Below, piece by piece: positions 7,892 through 16,630 of a DNA stretch of 30,316 nt (position 1 is the stretch's first letter; each line of letters opens with the position of its first letter). Under the pieces are notes generated by a model. That model did no database searches. It saw only the letters and a program-made list of their open reading frames with translations, and was not told the DNA's origin. The DNA comes from a virus, in IMG/VR virus record IMGVR_UViG_3300033153_006025, positions 1 to 30,316 of that record; one strand, given 5' to 3'. Position numbers and translations under genes: made by a program.

Positions 7892-9640
7892 TTATGCGCG
7901 GTAAACCAATACAGTATGATCTGTATCATGCCCAGTTGTAGCATCATCTGTTTCAACTTTAAATGTAGTTGTGGTTGGTGTAACAGTTTTAATCTTTCGT
8001 TCCGAAGTTCCGTGATATGTGGAATTAACGGATGCTATAACAACATAATTTGTATCTGCTTGTGCAGCTCCAAAAGTATATGTATATCTCCCATTAGCCG
8101 TCTTTGAAACAGTTAAATCATATGCGCCATCTTGAGTCCCGCCAGCTAAAGTCTGACTTGCTGCAATTATTTTCATACCAATCTCCTGATCTAAAACAGC
8201 TGATAATTTAGCTGCTGTAATAATTTTTGTATCATCTGTTAATGCCAACGCCTCTGCTGAGGTTGCAAGCTCTGCTGTGCCTCGTTGTGATTCTGTTGCT
8301 TGAGAAACATTGGTTAAATCAACATTACTATTCGGCATTGTAATTGTTCGTGTTGTTGATGTTGCAATACCAGATGCATCAAATTTAATTAGCTTTGTTG
8401 TATCAACAGCATTTTTAACAACAGCGGTCGTATCGAGAATCGGAATATTAGCCCCCGTATGATCATGCATTTTCTTAGATGTAATATAAGCCGTATCATC
8501 CGTCCCTGTTATAACTTCTGCATCTGTTGCTATTTCAGCAGTACCACGTTGTGATTCTGTAGCCTGAACAGTATATTTAATATTATCTAAATCAACATCA
8601 TTGTCAGGCATCGTAATTGTCTTCGTTGTGCCCGTTGTTAATGAAGCAGCTGATATTTTAACTAATTTTGTAACATCACTTGCATTCTTAACAACAGCTG
8701 TCGAATCAGTTATCGGTATCTTTGTATCTAAATTATCTGATAATGTCTTTGGGGTTACATAAGCATCTTCATTCGTTGCTGTTGTAACTTCTGCACCCGT
8801 TGCTATCCTTGATAAACCAACATTAGTATTCGTTGCTGTCGGATAAGCACTTAGTGTGAACTTTGAATTCTGATAAATAAAACAATAAATATAATTAGCT
8901 AATAAATCACCAGAAGAGAAATCAATACCCGTTTCTTTTGTTAATGATACAGCTCCACTCGAGTTAATATTAATAGTCGATGCGCCAGTATTGGTGACAT
9001 TAAACTTTAAGAACAACTCCATTCCATCTATATTGCCACCAAAATCAGTAATCGATGATAAATATGTAGTAGGACCGCCAGTCGTTAATCCATAGTTAGT
9101 TTCACCCTTCACTAAACCAGCATCATAATCAATAGCAGTTATTCCGGTATTTGCAGCATTCATCACCCATGTCTGATTTCCAACTAACTGCGGTAACTTA
9201 AGATCCTTTGACTCAATAACAGCTGAGTTTTCATAAGTCAGACCTTTCTTTTCAACAATCATCTTTCGATCTTGCGTAAATAATGTCTGGTAGTTAAAGT
9301 CAAGATTGACCGTATCCGCGGTGAACGTACCACTTGTTACATATAGAGATTGACGGTCGATGGGAATATCCCGAACAATCGTAACAATATCATTTAATAC
9401 CGCACCACTTACTAGCGTAATAATAAACCCATTATTATCGCCAAGTTGCGATACCGTATAATCTGTCGTTAACGTTAACACGTCTGTCGTGTCATCCGGT
9501 ACTGATCCAGCAATGCGCTGATATACAATCATCTCATCACTTTGATAAGCCATAATGTTGGTCGCTGTAAAAACAGTCTGACCAGCCGATGCCGTTATCT
9601 GAATGATCGGTGATACATCATTAACTACTATCGATACCAT
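7892..9640 (-). CDS. T7 gp17-like tail fibre protein (582 aa)
   Basis: Tail fibre that attaches to the tail and probably contacts the host surface. Residues 1-170 look like the T7-type particle-binding domain: VLTLTTDYTVSQLGDNNG, then DIVTIVRDIPIDRQSLYVT and FNYQTLFTQDRKMIVEKKG. Residues about 275-480 contain three related repeats, each with a core such as ATESQRGTAEIATDAE followed by a short spacer and TPKTL/TSKKM/ITAAKL; these are typical phage fibre repeats forming trimeric shafts. The C terminus is beta-rich (YTYTFGAAQADTNYVVIASV) and would be the tip. Length is close to T7 gp17 (553 aa). AAGGAGAAAAG precedes the ATG. A second, larger fibre gene lies downstream, so this one could also be the anchor on which the second is mounted. 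Confidence 0.88.
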   Translation of the reverse strand: MVSIVVNDVSPIIQITASAGQTVFTATNIMAYQSDEMIVYQRIAGSVPDDTTDVLTLTTDYTVSQLGDNNGFIITLVSGAVLNDIVTIVRDIPIDRQSLYVTSGTFTADTVNLDFNYQTLFTQDRKMIVEKKGLTYENSAVIESKDLKLPQLVGNQTWVMNAANTGITAIDYDAGLVKGETNYGLTTGGPTTYLSSITDFGGNIDGMELFLKFNVTNTGASTININSSGAVSLTKETGIDFSSGDLLANYIYCFIYQNSKFTLSAYPTATNTNVGLSRIATGAEVTTATNEDAYVTPKTLSDNLDTKIPITDSTAVVKNASDVTKLVKISAASLTTGTTKTITMPDNDVDLDNIKYTVQATESQRGTAEIATDAEVITGTDDTAYITSKKMHDHTGANIPILDTTAVVKNAVDTTKLIKFDASGIATSTTRTITMPNSNVDLTNVSQATESQRGTAELATSAEALALTDDTKIITAAKLSAVLDQEIGMKIIAASQTLAGGTQDGAYDLTVSKTANGRYTYTFGAAQADTNYVVIASVNSTYHGTSERKIKTVTPTTTTFKVETDDATTGHDTDHTVLVYRA

Positions 9641-9652
9641 AATCTTTTCTCC

Positions 9653-12244
9653 TTAATCCGTAAATAATGCTTTGTCTGGTGAAACCAAAAATGGGATTCC
9701 ATCCTTCTTCGCATTTCTCTGTAAGCTATTTAAGCTTCCAGGAAATAATTTTTCTTCTAACCCATACAATATTCCCCAGTTAACCATAGCCCTTGTGTAT
9801 ATTAAATTATGGTATGGAACTTGAGATTTACCCATGTTGTATAACATTTTACCAACAGTATGACCCCTTCCTTGCGACATTGCATTAACAATAATGCCTA
9901 ATTTATTTGCAGTATCAATTCCAGCACCACCAATGTTTGCAATAGGTGATGATCCGTACATTTGTTGACCAACAAGTTGACCCACCATGCTCCCAGCCAA
10001 TCCTAGCGCACCTAAACTAGATTTTGCCCACGTTACCGGATCGCTCAATGACGGCGGCTCTTTCCCTTGAGCTAAGTTAACAGCTGCTTCTGAAATATAA
10101 CCAGTAATCATATATCCCGCAATCATCGACATTAACTGTGGGGCGCCATGTAACAATGCTTTTGTTTTAGGACGCCATCCTTTGGCTTCTCTGACATCTT
10201 CTAAGGCCATACCAAGAACACGACGAGTTTGTGCGTACGGCCAAGATCTAAACATTACCAACAACTTTGCTAATGTTCCCATGGGTGTACCAGATTTCGT
10301 ATAAAGCCTTAGCTTTGATCTCTCATAAATATCACTATCTAAATAAACAAAATGAGATTGATCATTTAATAAACCAATATATTTTTGTCTAATGCCTGTT
10401 CTTGCATCATCGTATTCTTTATCCGTCATTTTACGAATATTTTTTCCAAGCATATCCGCAATGTCTTGTCGTGAATAATTATTTATAGCATCGTCTGGCG
10501 TGATATATCCTCTGTTATCTTTAACAGATGGATTCTTTCGCATAACATCCCATTCCTCGGAACTGATATCATATGATTGAAATAATTTTTTAGTGCCATT
10601 TGTTAGATTATCAAAAGATTGAGTTCTGTATCTAAATAACTGATGACCCGTTTCACTAATAATTCCACTAGACAGCATTGAATCTTGCCAGTGAATTAGA
10701 TTAAGAGACATCATTTTTTGTGTGGCCGATGTTATCAATTGAGTTGGTGAATCAAGGGCACCAAAACGAGAAACATGTGATCCCAATAAAGGCTTTTGCC
10801 AATAGCCCATATCTTCATAATTTTCTTTTGTAGCTCCGCGTCTCATATGTCCAAAATAATTCTTAAGCGCACTACCCCAAGCACTTGGATAACTCATATC
10901 AAAATTTCTAACGAGATTGGCTACATAATAATTTAAATCCCCAAATGCTGGCGCTATTGATCCGCCGAGCTTACTAATAACTTGCCATCCTAAATATGCA
11001 TTTGTAATATCATTTAATGTTTTATTAACTGGAATAGAAGCCCGTCCTGTTAACTCATCAAAGATTCGATAATTATCATTAATTCTTCCCTTAAGTGCCT
11101 GATTAGTTTTAACGACATTATACCTTTTCAATCTATTAACTAAATGACCGAATGTTCTATATGGAGACGCGCCCCATTCTTCAGCCATTACACCCAACTT
11201 AGAACTATTTCGAATGGTGTTCTCGATGCTGTCATAAATATTCCCATGACCATATCTATCATTAACCGCTTTGAAGCTTGGACCGCTTTTATAAAACATC
11301 GCACGCTTTCTAGCGCCACTAACGCCCAGTGATCCAAAGGTTCTTAAATCGTCAATCGAATCGTTTCTTTTAATAGCATCAAATACGGTTTGACTTGTCC
11401 AAGCATGTCTCATGAAATTTTCAATCTTCTGCTTTGTCTGTCCGTACTTAAATGTTTTATCCCAATTAAGATGTTGTAATTCAAAGGCTTTCCATTTCTG
11501 ATAAGCCATCTCCATTTCTTTTTCATGATTAAAACCATTCTTTAAACGATATTGAAACCACTCACCAACAGAATCAAAAGGATTCATCATCCTTGCTGGG
11601 TTTCTATGAAACGATGTAATAAACTCGTCCAATGATCCAACCGGAATTCCAGCCCTTCTTAATCGTGAAATCAATTCGCCATAAATTCCTTTTATGATTT
11701 TCGCCTGTTTTCTTGCAACTTCATTCTTAGTGCTTCCCTCCTCAAATAGCTCACTAGCTAAATCAGATTCATTTTCTTTTGACCTGAATGATTCTAAGAC
11801 ACCTTCTTTTTTAAGATTATAATAAAGCTTTCCGATAGCTTCGCCTTCGGCGATCTTTTGTAGATGACTGGTTGATTTTGATCTATACCCTGGCTTTCTT
11901 GAAATCTTACCGGAAAGTTGTGCTTGTAAAAATTCATCTGCTGTTTCTGGGGAAAAATGAGTTTTGAATTCTCCCATTTTTTTATTAACAATTACCGCAT
12001 CTCTTAATCTATTCGCAACTTCAATAGATTTTCTCTGTTTTCCATTTTCAATGGCTCTTTCTAATACATTACCTAAAGCCTCATTATCATCTTTTGCTTT
12101 TCCCGTACGCTTTTCTTCTTCAGCAAGATGACCTAATCCATCTAATAATTGTTTCTGATCTGTAGTAGGAATAGCTGTTTCTAACGCATCAAGAACTCCT
12201 CTGATACATGCATTCTCACTCAATGATTTATGATCTATCGGCAT
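9653..12244 (-). CDS. Internal virion protein, gp16-like C-terminal partner (863 aa)
   Basis: Large helical, charged protein in the place where T7 has gp16, the protein ejected ahead of the genome to build the trans-envelope channel. Residues 1-250 are charged helices. Beyond residue 400 come patches such as LGWQVISKLGGSIAPAFGDL and LLVMFRSWPYAQTRRVLG, and hydrophobic helices near 700 (LMSMIAGYMITGYISEAAVN) and 740 that could enter a membrane. There is no transglycosylase signature. ATG 12244 shares one base with the stop of the 545-aa gene (TAATG) and has its own AGGAG site seven bases upstream, so it is translated as a separate protein. With its partner it totals 1408 aa, near T7 gp16 (1318 aa). 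A gp16 role is inferred from order, size and composition. Confidence 0.82.
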   Translation of the reverse strand: MPIDHKSLSENACIRGVLDALETAIPTTDQKQLLDGLGHLAEEEKRTGKAKDDNEALGNVLERAIENGKQRKSIEVANRLRDAVIVNKKMGEFKTHFSPETADEFLQAQLSGKISRKPGYRSKSTSHLQKIAEGEAIGKLYYNLKKEGVLESFRSKENESDLASELFEEGSTKNEVARKQAKIIKGIYGELISRLRRAGIPVGSLDEFITSFHRNPARMMNPFDSVGEWFQYRLKNGFNHEKEMEMAYQKWKAFELQHLNWDKTFKYGQTKQKIENFMRHAWTSQTVFDAIKRNDSIDDLRTFGSLGVSGARKRAMFYKSGPSFKAVNDRYGHGNIYDSIENTIRNSSKLGVMAEEWGASPYRTFGHLVNRLKRYNVVKTNQALKGRINDNYRIFDELTGRASIPVNKTLNDITNAYLGWQVISKLGGSIAPAFGDLNYYVANLVRNFDMSYPSAWGSALKNYFGHMRRGATKENYEDMGYWQKPLLGSHVSRFGALDSPTQLITSATQKMMSLNLIHWQDSMLSSGIISETGHQLFRYRTQSFDNLTNGTKKLFQSYDISSEEWDVMRKNPSVKDNRGYITPDDAINNYSRQDIADMLGKNIRKMTDKEYDDARTGIRQKYIGLLNDQSHFVYLDSDIYERSKLRLYTKSGTPMGTLAKLLVMFRSWPYAQTRRVLGMALEDVREAKGWRPKTKALLHGAPQLMSMIAGYMITGYISEAAVNLAQGKEPPSLSDPVTWAKSSLGALGLAGSMVGQLVGQQMYGSSPIANIGGAGIDTANKLGIIVNAMSQGRGHTVGKMLYNMGKSQVPYHNLIYTRAMVNWGILYGLEEKLFPGSLNSLQRNAKKDGIPFLVSPDKALFTD

Positions 12245-13881
12245 TATTCAACTCCTATACAATTTTTTATTCCGTTGAATAATTTTTCACGCGCATCCAA
12301 ATCATCTGTTGCACTCTTGGCAATTTTATCAAATTTCGCTTTCTCACCTGCTGGAAGATCTTTTTTGAAATTATCGTATGCGTCATTTACAGCGTTTGCC
12401 CCTTCAATTTCATCTTGCGAAGGCTTCATTTCAAGATCGTTAATAGCATCATCAACATCCCTAAGGCCTTCTTCATCTCCCAAATTGTAATTAACGTCCG
12501 CCTCTGGTGTTCTTAAAAAGTTTGATTTTGCTTGCAGTTGCTCTCTAGTAACTGGATCGATCTTATCTGATTTAAAATTAATCAAATTCTCATGGAGATC
12601 ACTTTGTCGTGATAATGCATCTCTATCTGATTTTAATTTCTCGATTTCATCTTCATCTTTTTCGGTTTTTAATCTTTCATCAATTTTGCTAATAGCATTG
12701 TCCATGCCATCTTTTTGTACTTTTAATAACTCAGCTTGATCTTCGTTAATTCCAGAATCATCTTTAATCTTATTAAGAAGATTTTCTTTTTGCTCATATA
12801 GAGCTTGCTGTGTAAATTCAGATAGGTTTGGAACAATATCATTCTCTAATTGTCCGCTAGCTGCTTCCATTAATGCATCATGATGTTCCGGTTTAATCGG
12901 AGTATATGCTTCCTGATAACCAAAAATTTTATCAATGTTATATTTTTTAGCTAGCGGATGTTCAAAAACAGCTTTACCAATTTCAGATTGAAGCACTGTT
13001 TTTCCAAACGTAGACGCTAATTTAGGTATAAATGCTGCGCCTGCACTTCCTAACGCACTTCCGGTTAATCCTGAATATAATATTTGCCATGGATCTGGTG
13101 ATTGGCCTAACGCTTTTTGATTAAGATAATCTAAGCTACCAGCGCTCACGCCAAACGAACCACCCTCAACAGCTCCTCGTGCAAATCTTGCGGCCATCGC
13201 ATTGTCTCGAATTAAAGGCAGTAATTTTGATAATTGTCCTGTTGCATACTCACCATCTGTAACCGCATTTAACGCTAAATTCATAGGATTAAACAAACTA
13301 CCAGTTAAACTAGAAGCTGCTTGTAGCGTTATTGAAAACGGCGAATGTGAAGTATGTTGCTGTTCATCTTCAAACAATGCTTCTTCATCTTCATTTTGAG
13401 CAGATAATTTAGCTAAATCTTCTGTAACACCATTTGGATATTTAATATCCGGTCTATTCCATGGTGACGCCTTATATTCCTCAGCTGTTAGTTCCTTCGG
13501 TGGCGAGGAATCAAAATATTTAGATAAATAACCCTTTATTGGTAAATCAACAATAGATTCATTTAAATGATTCTTCAGCCAAGGCACACTATTTAATGCC
13601 GTAGAGTTTGCTATTTTCTCACCGAGATCATTAGCTTTTGCTCTGCTTGTTTTTAAATAGCCATAAAAATCTGTTGCACCCTTTACGAATTCTTGCGATA
13701 GCATTGTGTGAAGCGGATATTTTGAAACATTATGCTCATACGCTGCAACGAAAGGATTGTCGATGTTTTCTGGTGCCATCATAGGAGCAATTGGCTCTAA
13801 TGTCCCTGTCTTTTGTGGAGCTTTACCATAAACAGTTTCATTATTGCCTTGGTCTTGTTCTTGCTCAGGATTTAGCGACAT
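12244..13881 (-). CDS. Internal virion protein, gp16-like N-terminal partner (545 aa)
   Basis: Acidic at the N terminus, then helical. Residues about 185-300 are Ala/Gly/Ser-rich and hydrophobic (SITLQAASSLTGSLFNPMNL; YSGLTGSALGSAGAAFIPK), suitable for membrane insertion during ejection. Residues 330-545 are highly charged and predicted coiled coil (AISKIDERLKTEKDEDEIEK). This Ala/Gly patch and coiled coil occur in internal core proteins of many T7-like phages. No lysozyme motif is visible. The start overlaps the end of the gp15-like gene by 17 bases and has AAGGAAT as ribosome-binding site. The stop and the next start form TAATG. No slippery sequence is seen at the junction, so two proteins rather than a frameshifted fusion are expected. 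Confidence 0.8.
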   Translation of the reverse strand: MSLNPEQEQDQGNNETVYGKAPQKTGTLEPIAPMMAPENIDNPFVAAYEHNVSKYPLHTMLSQEFVKGATDFYGYLKTSRAKANDLGEKIANSTALNSVPWLKNHLNESIVDLPIKGYLSKYFDSSPPKELTAEEYKASPWNRPDIKYPNGVTEDLAKLSAQNEDEEALFEDEQQHTSHSPFSITLQAASSLTGSLFNPMNLALNAVTDGEYATGQLSKLLPLIRDNAMAARFARGAVEGGSFGVSAGSLDYLNQKALGQSPDPWQILYSGLTGSALGSAGAAFIPKLASTFGKTVLQSEIGKAVFEHPLAKKYNIDKIFGYQEAYTPIKPEHHDALMEAASGQLENDIVPNLSEFTQQALYEQKENLLNKIKDDSGINEDQAELLKVQKDGMDNAISKIDERLKTEKDEDEIEKLKSDRDALSRQSDLHENLINFKSDKIDPVTREQLQAKSNFLRTPEADVNYNLGDEEGLRDVDDAINDLEMKPSQDEIEGANAVNDAYDNFKKDLPAGEKAKFDKIAKSATDDLDAREKLFNGIKNCIGVE

Positions 13882-16198
13882 TCTTATTCCTTGCTTTGAT
13901 CTCTTCTTTTATTTGAGCTTCAGATTTTTCAAATTCATGAATATCACTAAACGATGGTCTTCTACCTGATTCATATAAATACTTACTAATAATATTATTA
14001 GTTTCTGACCCAGGGATTTCTAAATCTGAAAACTTCCATTGAAGAGGTTTTTTACTATCTTGCCGAACAGCTCTTACATTATTATCACTCACCCAGACAA
14101 TCCCTTGGGTATCATCTCCAACATTCTTGAAGTGTCCACTCTTGAAATGTATTTCATCTTCTTTCAATTGATCTTCTGGTCTTAACCTTGGATCACCACC
14201 AACTTTATTCATCGGATCAAATTTTATATCACCACTATTAACAGCCCAGGCATATGCTCTATTTGCTAAGTTGACCATATCCGGACTATATGGTTTTGGA
14301 ATTCTTATATCGCCGACATGATTATATCGATCTAAATAAAGAGCTTTTGCCATTTTATCAACTGCATAGTCAGCACCTTTACCGTGAATTTTTGTGTACA
14401 TCATGGCGGATTTCACCACATTACTGATATATCCATCTTTCTTCAGCTGAACATCTTTTGATCCATTTCCAAATGTTTTTAAATAATCACTTAATACTGA
14501 ATTCGCTTCATCATAATAATCAGATATTTTATTTCCATAGTGTTTAACAGCATCATTTAAATCTTTTTGGGGCGTCATTATTCCTTCCCAAGCAATAGGT
14601 AAATTCACGACGGAGTTTGCCATTTGTGGATTATTTAACCCGACTAAATCCATAATGCTTTGAGGGACTGTTTTCGACATTTGTTTTAAGGCTAATGTTG
14701 CCTGAGGTCCATAGCTTAATGCCATATTCTCAAGCGCATTTTGTTGATCTGCTGGTGTTCCAGTCACCAATATTGACTGTATCTGCCGCTGATCAAAACC
14801 ACTCATGACCTTCCATTCATCTTTTGGAAGACCCATAGCTTTATATAAGGCAACCTGAGCATTTGCAGTAGAAACCTTAACCTCTGCTTCCTTCATACCA
14901 TCTGGAAGATCATTAAATCCTTTAGATTCCTGTGTGTTTCTAACAGCATCTTTAACGCTAGGGGCATCCTTAGTTTCTTCATACGAATTATTTTCTAATC
15001 TTTTTAAATAATTAGCATAATATCCCTGCGTTGCTAAAAGCTCTTGTTGTTGCTGAGGGAAGTCTGGACTTTTAGGATTAAGCTTTGTTTCTGTTAATTG
15101 TTTTTTTGCTTCATCTATATTCATATATTTAAGATTTTGTCGACTTGAATATACATTTTGGGACATCTCAGAAAGCTTTTTATATCCTACTGATTTTTCT
15201 GGATCTGTAACTGATAAATGTGATTGAATATCTGGGTCAGCATTAGCGCCATTTGTTAATTGATCTGAGATGTTTGCTCTCATCTTATCTTCTGTCTCAG
15301 CATTTTTAGCCGAAGCATCAGTTATAAAGCTGGAATTCATCTCATCACCAGATTTAATATATTGCTGCTTTTCTAAAGAACTAAGATCCTTTCTTGAGTT
15401 AATGTCTGACCTAAATTTTTCAATCTGCCCTAACGGAATTAATCTTTTTGCTTCAGACAGTACAGAATATTTTTTTAAATCATCAGCCATCGGGTCGATG
15501 GCTGAATGATATTCAGTACCAGTAAATACAGCATGGTCTACTCCAGATTGCATTGTTTTTTCTGTTTTTGATAAAAGTAATTTTGCTTGGTTTATCTTGC
15601 CATCAAAAGCAAGGTTTTTTATTTGGTCATGTGTTTGTTTATTGCTTGATAAGATGTTTTCTTTTTGTTCGTTTTTAATAATGCTTCCAACACTTTTCAT
15701 TATTTTAGCACTACCACTTGACCCAAGAGTTGCTAGCTTTTCTGTTGCGATTTGTTTGAACATAGGATATTGATTTGCAATATATGATTTTCCCCATGCT
15801 GATATCTCATCATTATAATTGCTTAATGAGTTTTCATCTAATCCACCATTTGGATTTTGAGTTGATTTTGGCGTTGTCCATTTATTATATATATCATTAA
15901 CTTTATCCGTAATCGTTGTATTAATAACGGATCTATGAGATTGAATTGCCGCTTGCTGAAATGCTGCTTGTTCACCCGTGATAACGTTCTCTCTGGGCTT
16001 GTAATCTTTTTTTGCCCCAGCAAGCGAACCACTTATGGCCGCTTTTCTTGTTAAATATTTGCCCGCAATGACGCCAGTAGTCTGACTGAAATCATTAATT
16101 GTTCTCGATAATTCACTATAAGCACTTAAGTTATAACCCGAATTAGTTTGTTCAACTTCTGGTGTAATATCGAATGTTGGTTGTTTACTAGCTGTCAT
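13865..16198 (-). CDS. Internal virion protein, gp15-like (777 aa)
   Basis: Mostly alpha-helical, charged protein close in length to T7 gp15 (747 aa) and in the same position, between a gp14-like gene and the gp16 equivalent. It contains long Lys/Glu/Gln/Asn-rich helices (ILSSNKQTHDQIKNLAFDGK; GYKKLSEMSQNVYSSRQN) and a more conserved-looking C-terminal third with DYAVDKMAKALYLDRYNHVG and ANRAYAWAVNSGDIKFDP. No membrane span or catalytic motif is apparent. T7 gp15 forms a periplasmic tube in the ejectosome, and the same role is inferred here. GAGG lies just before ATG 16198; the spacing to the gp14-like stop is 8 bp. Confidence 0.82.
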   Translation of the reverse strand: MTASKQPTFDITPEVEQTNSGYNLSAYSELSRTINDFSQTTGVIAGKYLTRKAAISGSLAGAKKDYKPRENVITGEQAAFQQAAIQSHRSVINTTITDKVNDIYNKWTTPKSTQNPNGGLDENSLSNYNDEISAWGKSYIANQYPMFKQIATEKLATLGSSGSAKIMKSVGSIIKNEQKENILSSNKQTHDQIKNLAFDGKINQAKLLLSKTEKTMQSGVDHAVFTGTEYHSAIDPMADDLKKYSVLSEAKRLIPLGQIEKFRSDINSRKDLSSLEKQQYIKSGDEMNSSFITDASAKNAETEDKMRANISDQLTNGANADPDIQSHLSVTDPEKSVGYKKLSEMSQNVYSSRQNLKYMNIDEAKKQLTETKLNPKSPDFPQQQQELLATQGYYANYLKRLENNSYEETKDAPSVKDAVRNTQESKGFNDLPDGMKEAEVKVSTANAQVALYKAMGLPKDEWKVMSGFDQRQIQSILVTGTPADQQNALENMALSYGPQATLALKQMSKTVPQSIMDLVGLNNPQMANSVVNLPIAWEGIMTPQKDLNDAVKHYGNKISDYYDEANSVLSDYLKTFGNGSKDVQLKKDGYISNVVKSAMMYTKIHGKGADYAVDKMAKALYLDRYNHVGDIRIPKPYSPDMVNLANRAYAWAVNSGDIKFDPMNKVGGDPRLRPEDQLKEDEIHFKSGHFKNVGDDTQGIVWVSDNNVRAVRQDSKKPLQWKFSDLEIPGSETNNIISKYLYESGRRPSFSDIHEFEKSEAQIKEEIKARNKNVAKS

Positions 16199-16206
16199 TT
16201 AAAACC

Positions 16207-16629
16207 TCATAATGCAAATACGGATGATGCAACTTTTCCTGCACTCAAAACCGCATTAAAGCTTGACGCGTCACGCTGTAATAATACTTGCTGCATTTCA
16301 CCGCTCGCTTGCCGTCCTACAAATTCTTGATTTAATTTAATGAAATTATCCTGCTCAGTCGCGTTCTGAATTGATTCATCATTAATCGATTTAAACGAGC
16401 CGCTGGCAAAAGATATCCCCCGTGATGCTACTTGCGCCTCAGCAAGACCCAGTGTACTAATTAATTTCTTATTGGTATTAACTGACTTTTGCGATGCCGC
16501 GATTCTTGACTGAACAAGTTGATTTTTTATTTGTGCTTTTTGTGCTTGAGATTGCTGTACAGCAGATGCCGTTTCAGCAACAGCACTTGCAGCTGCTATA
16601 ACAAGACCAGCTATTGCTACTCCACCCAT
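16207..16629 (-). CDS. Internal virion protein, gp14-like (140 aa)
   Basis: Begins with a Gly/Ala-rich hydrophobic helix (MGGVAIAGLVIAAASAVAET) that could span the outer membrane upon ejection, followed by a Gln/Lys-rich helical body (QQSQAQKAQIKNQLVQSRIA; AEAQVASRGISFASGSFKSI). Short proteins of this style, with a hydrophobic start and a SRGIxFxSGSF segment, occur as internal virion protein A in podoviruses. T7 gp14 is 196 aa, so this is shorter. It sits between tail tubular protein B and the gp15-like gene as in T7. AGAGGTAG precedes the ATG. The gp14 role is inferred from gene order and composition. Confidence 0.8.
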   Translation of the reverse strand: MGGVAIAGLVIAAASAVAETASAVQQSQAQKAQIKNQLVQSRIAASQKSVNTNKKLISTLGLAEAQVASRGISFASGSFKSINDESIQNATEQDNFIKLNQEFVGRQASGEMQQVLLQRDASSFNAVLSAGKVASSVFAL

Positions 16630-16630
16630 A

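Noticed and set aside
12230-12260. Programmed frameshift fusing the two gp16-like genes
   Set aside because: The junction TAATG has no slippery heptamer, and a good AGGAG site lies seven bases before the second ATG.
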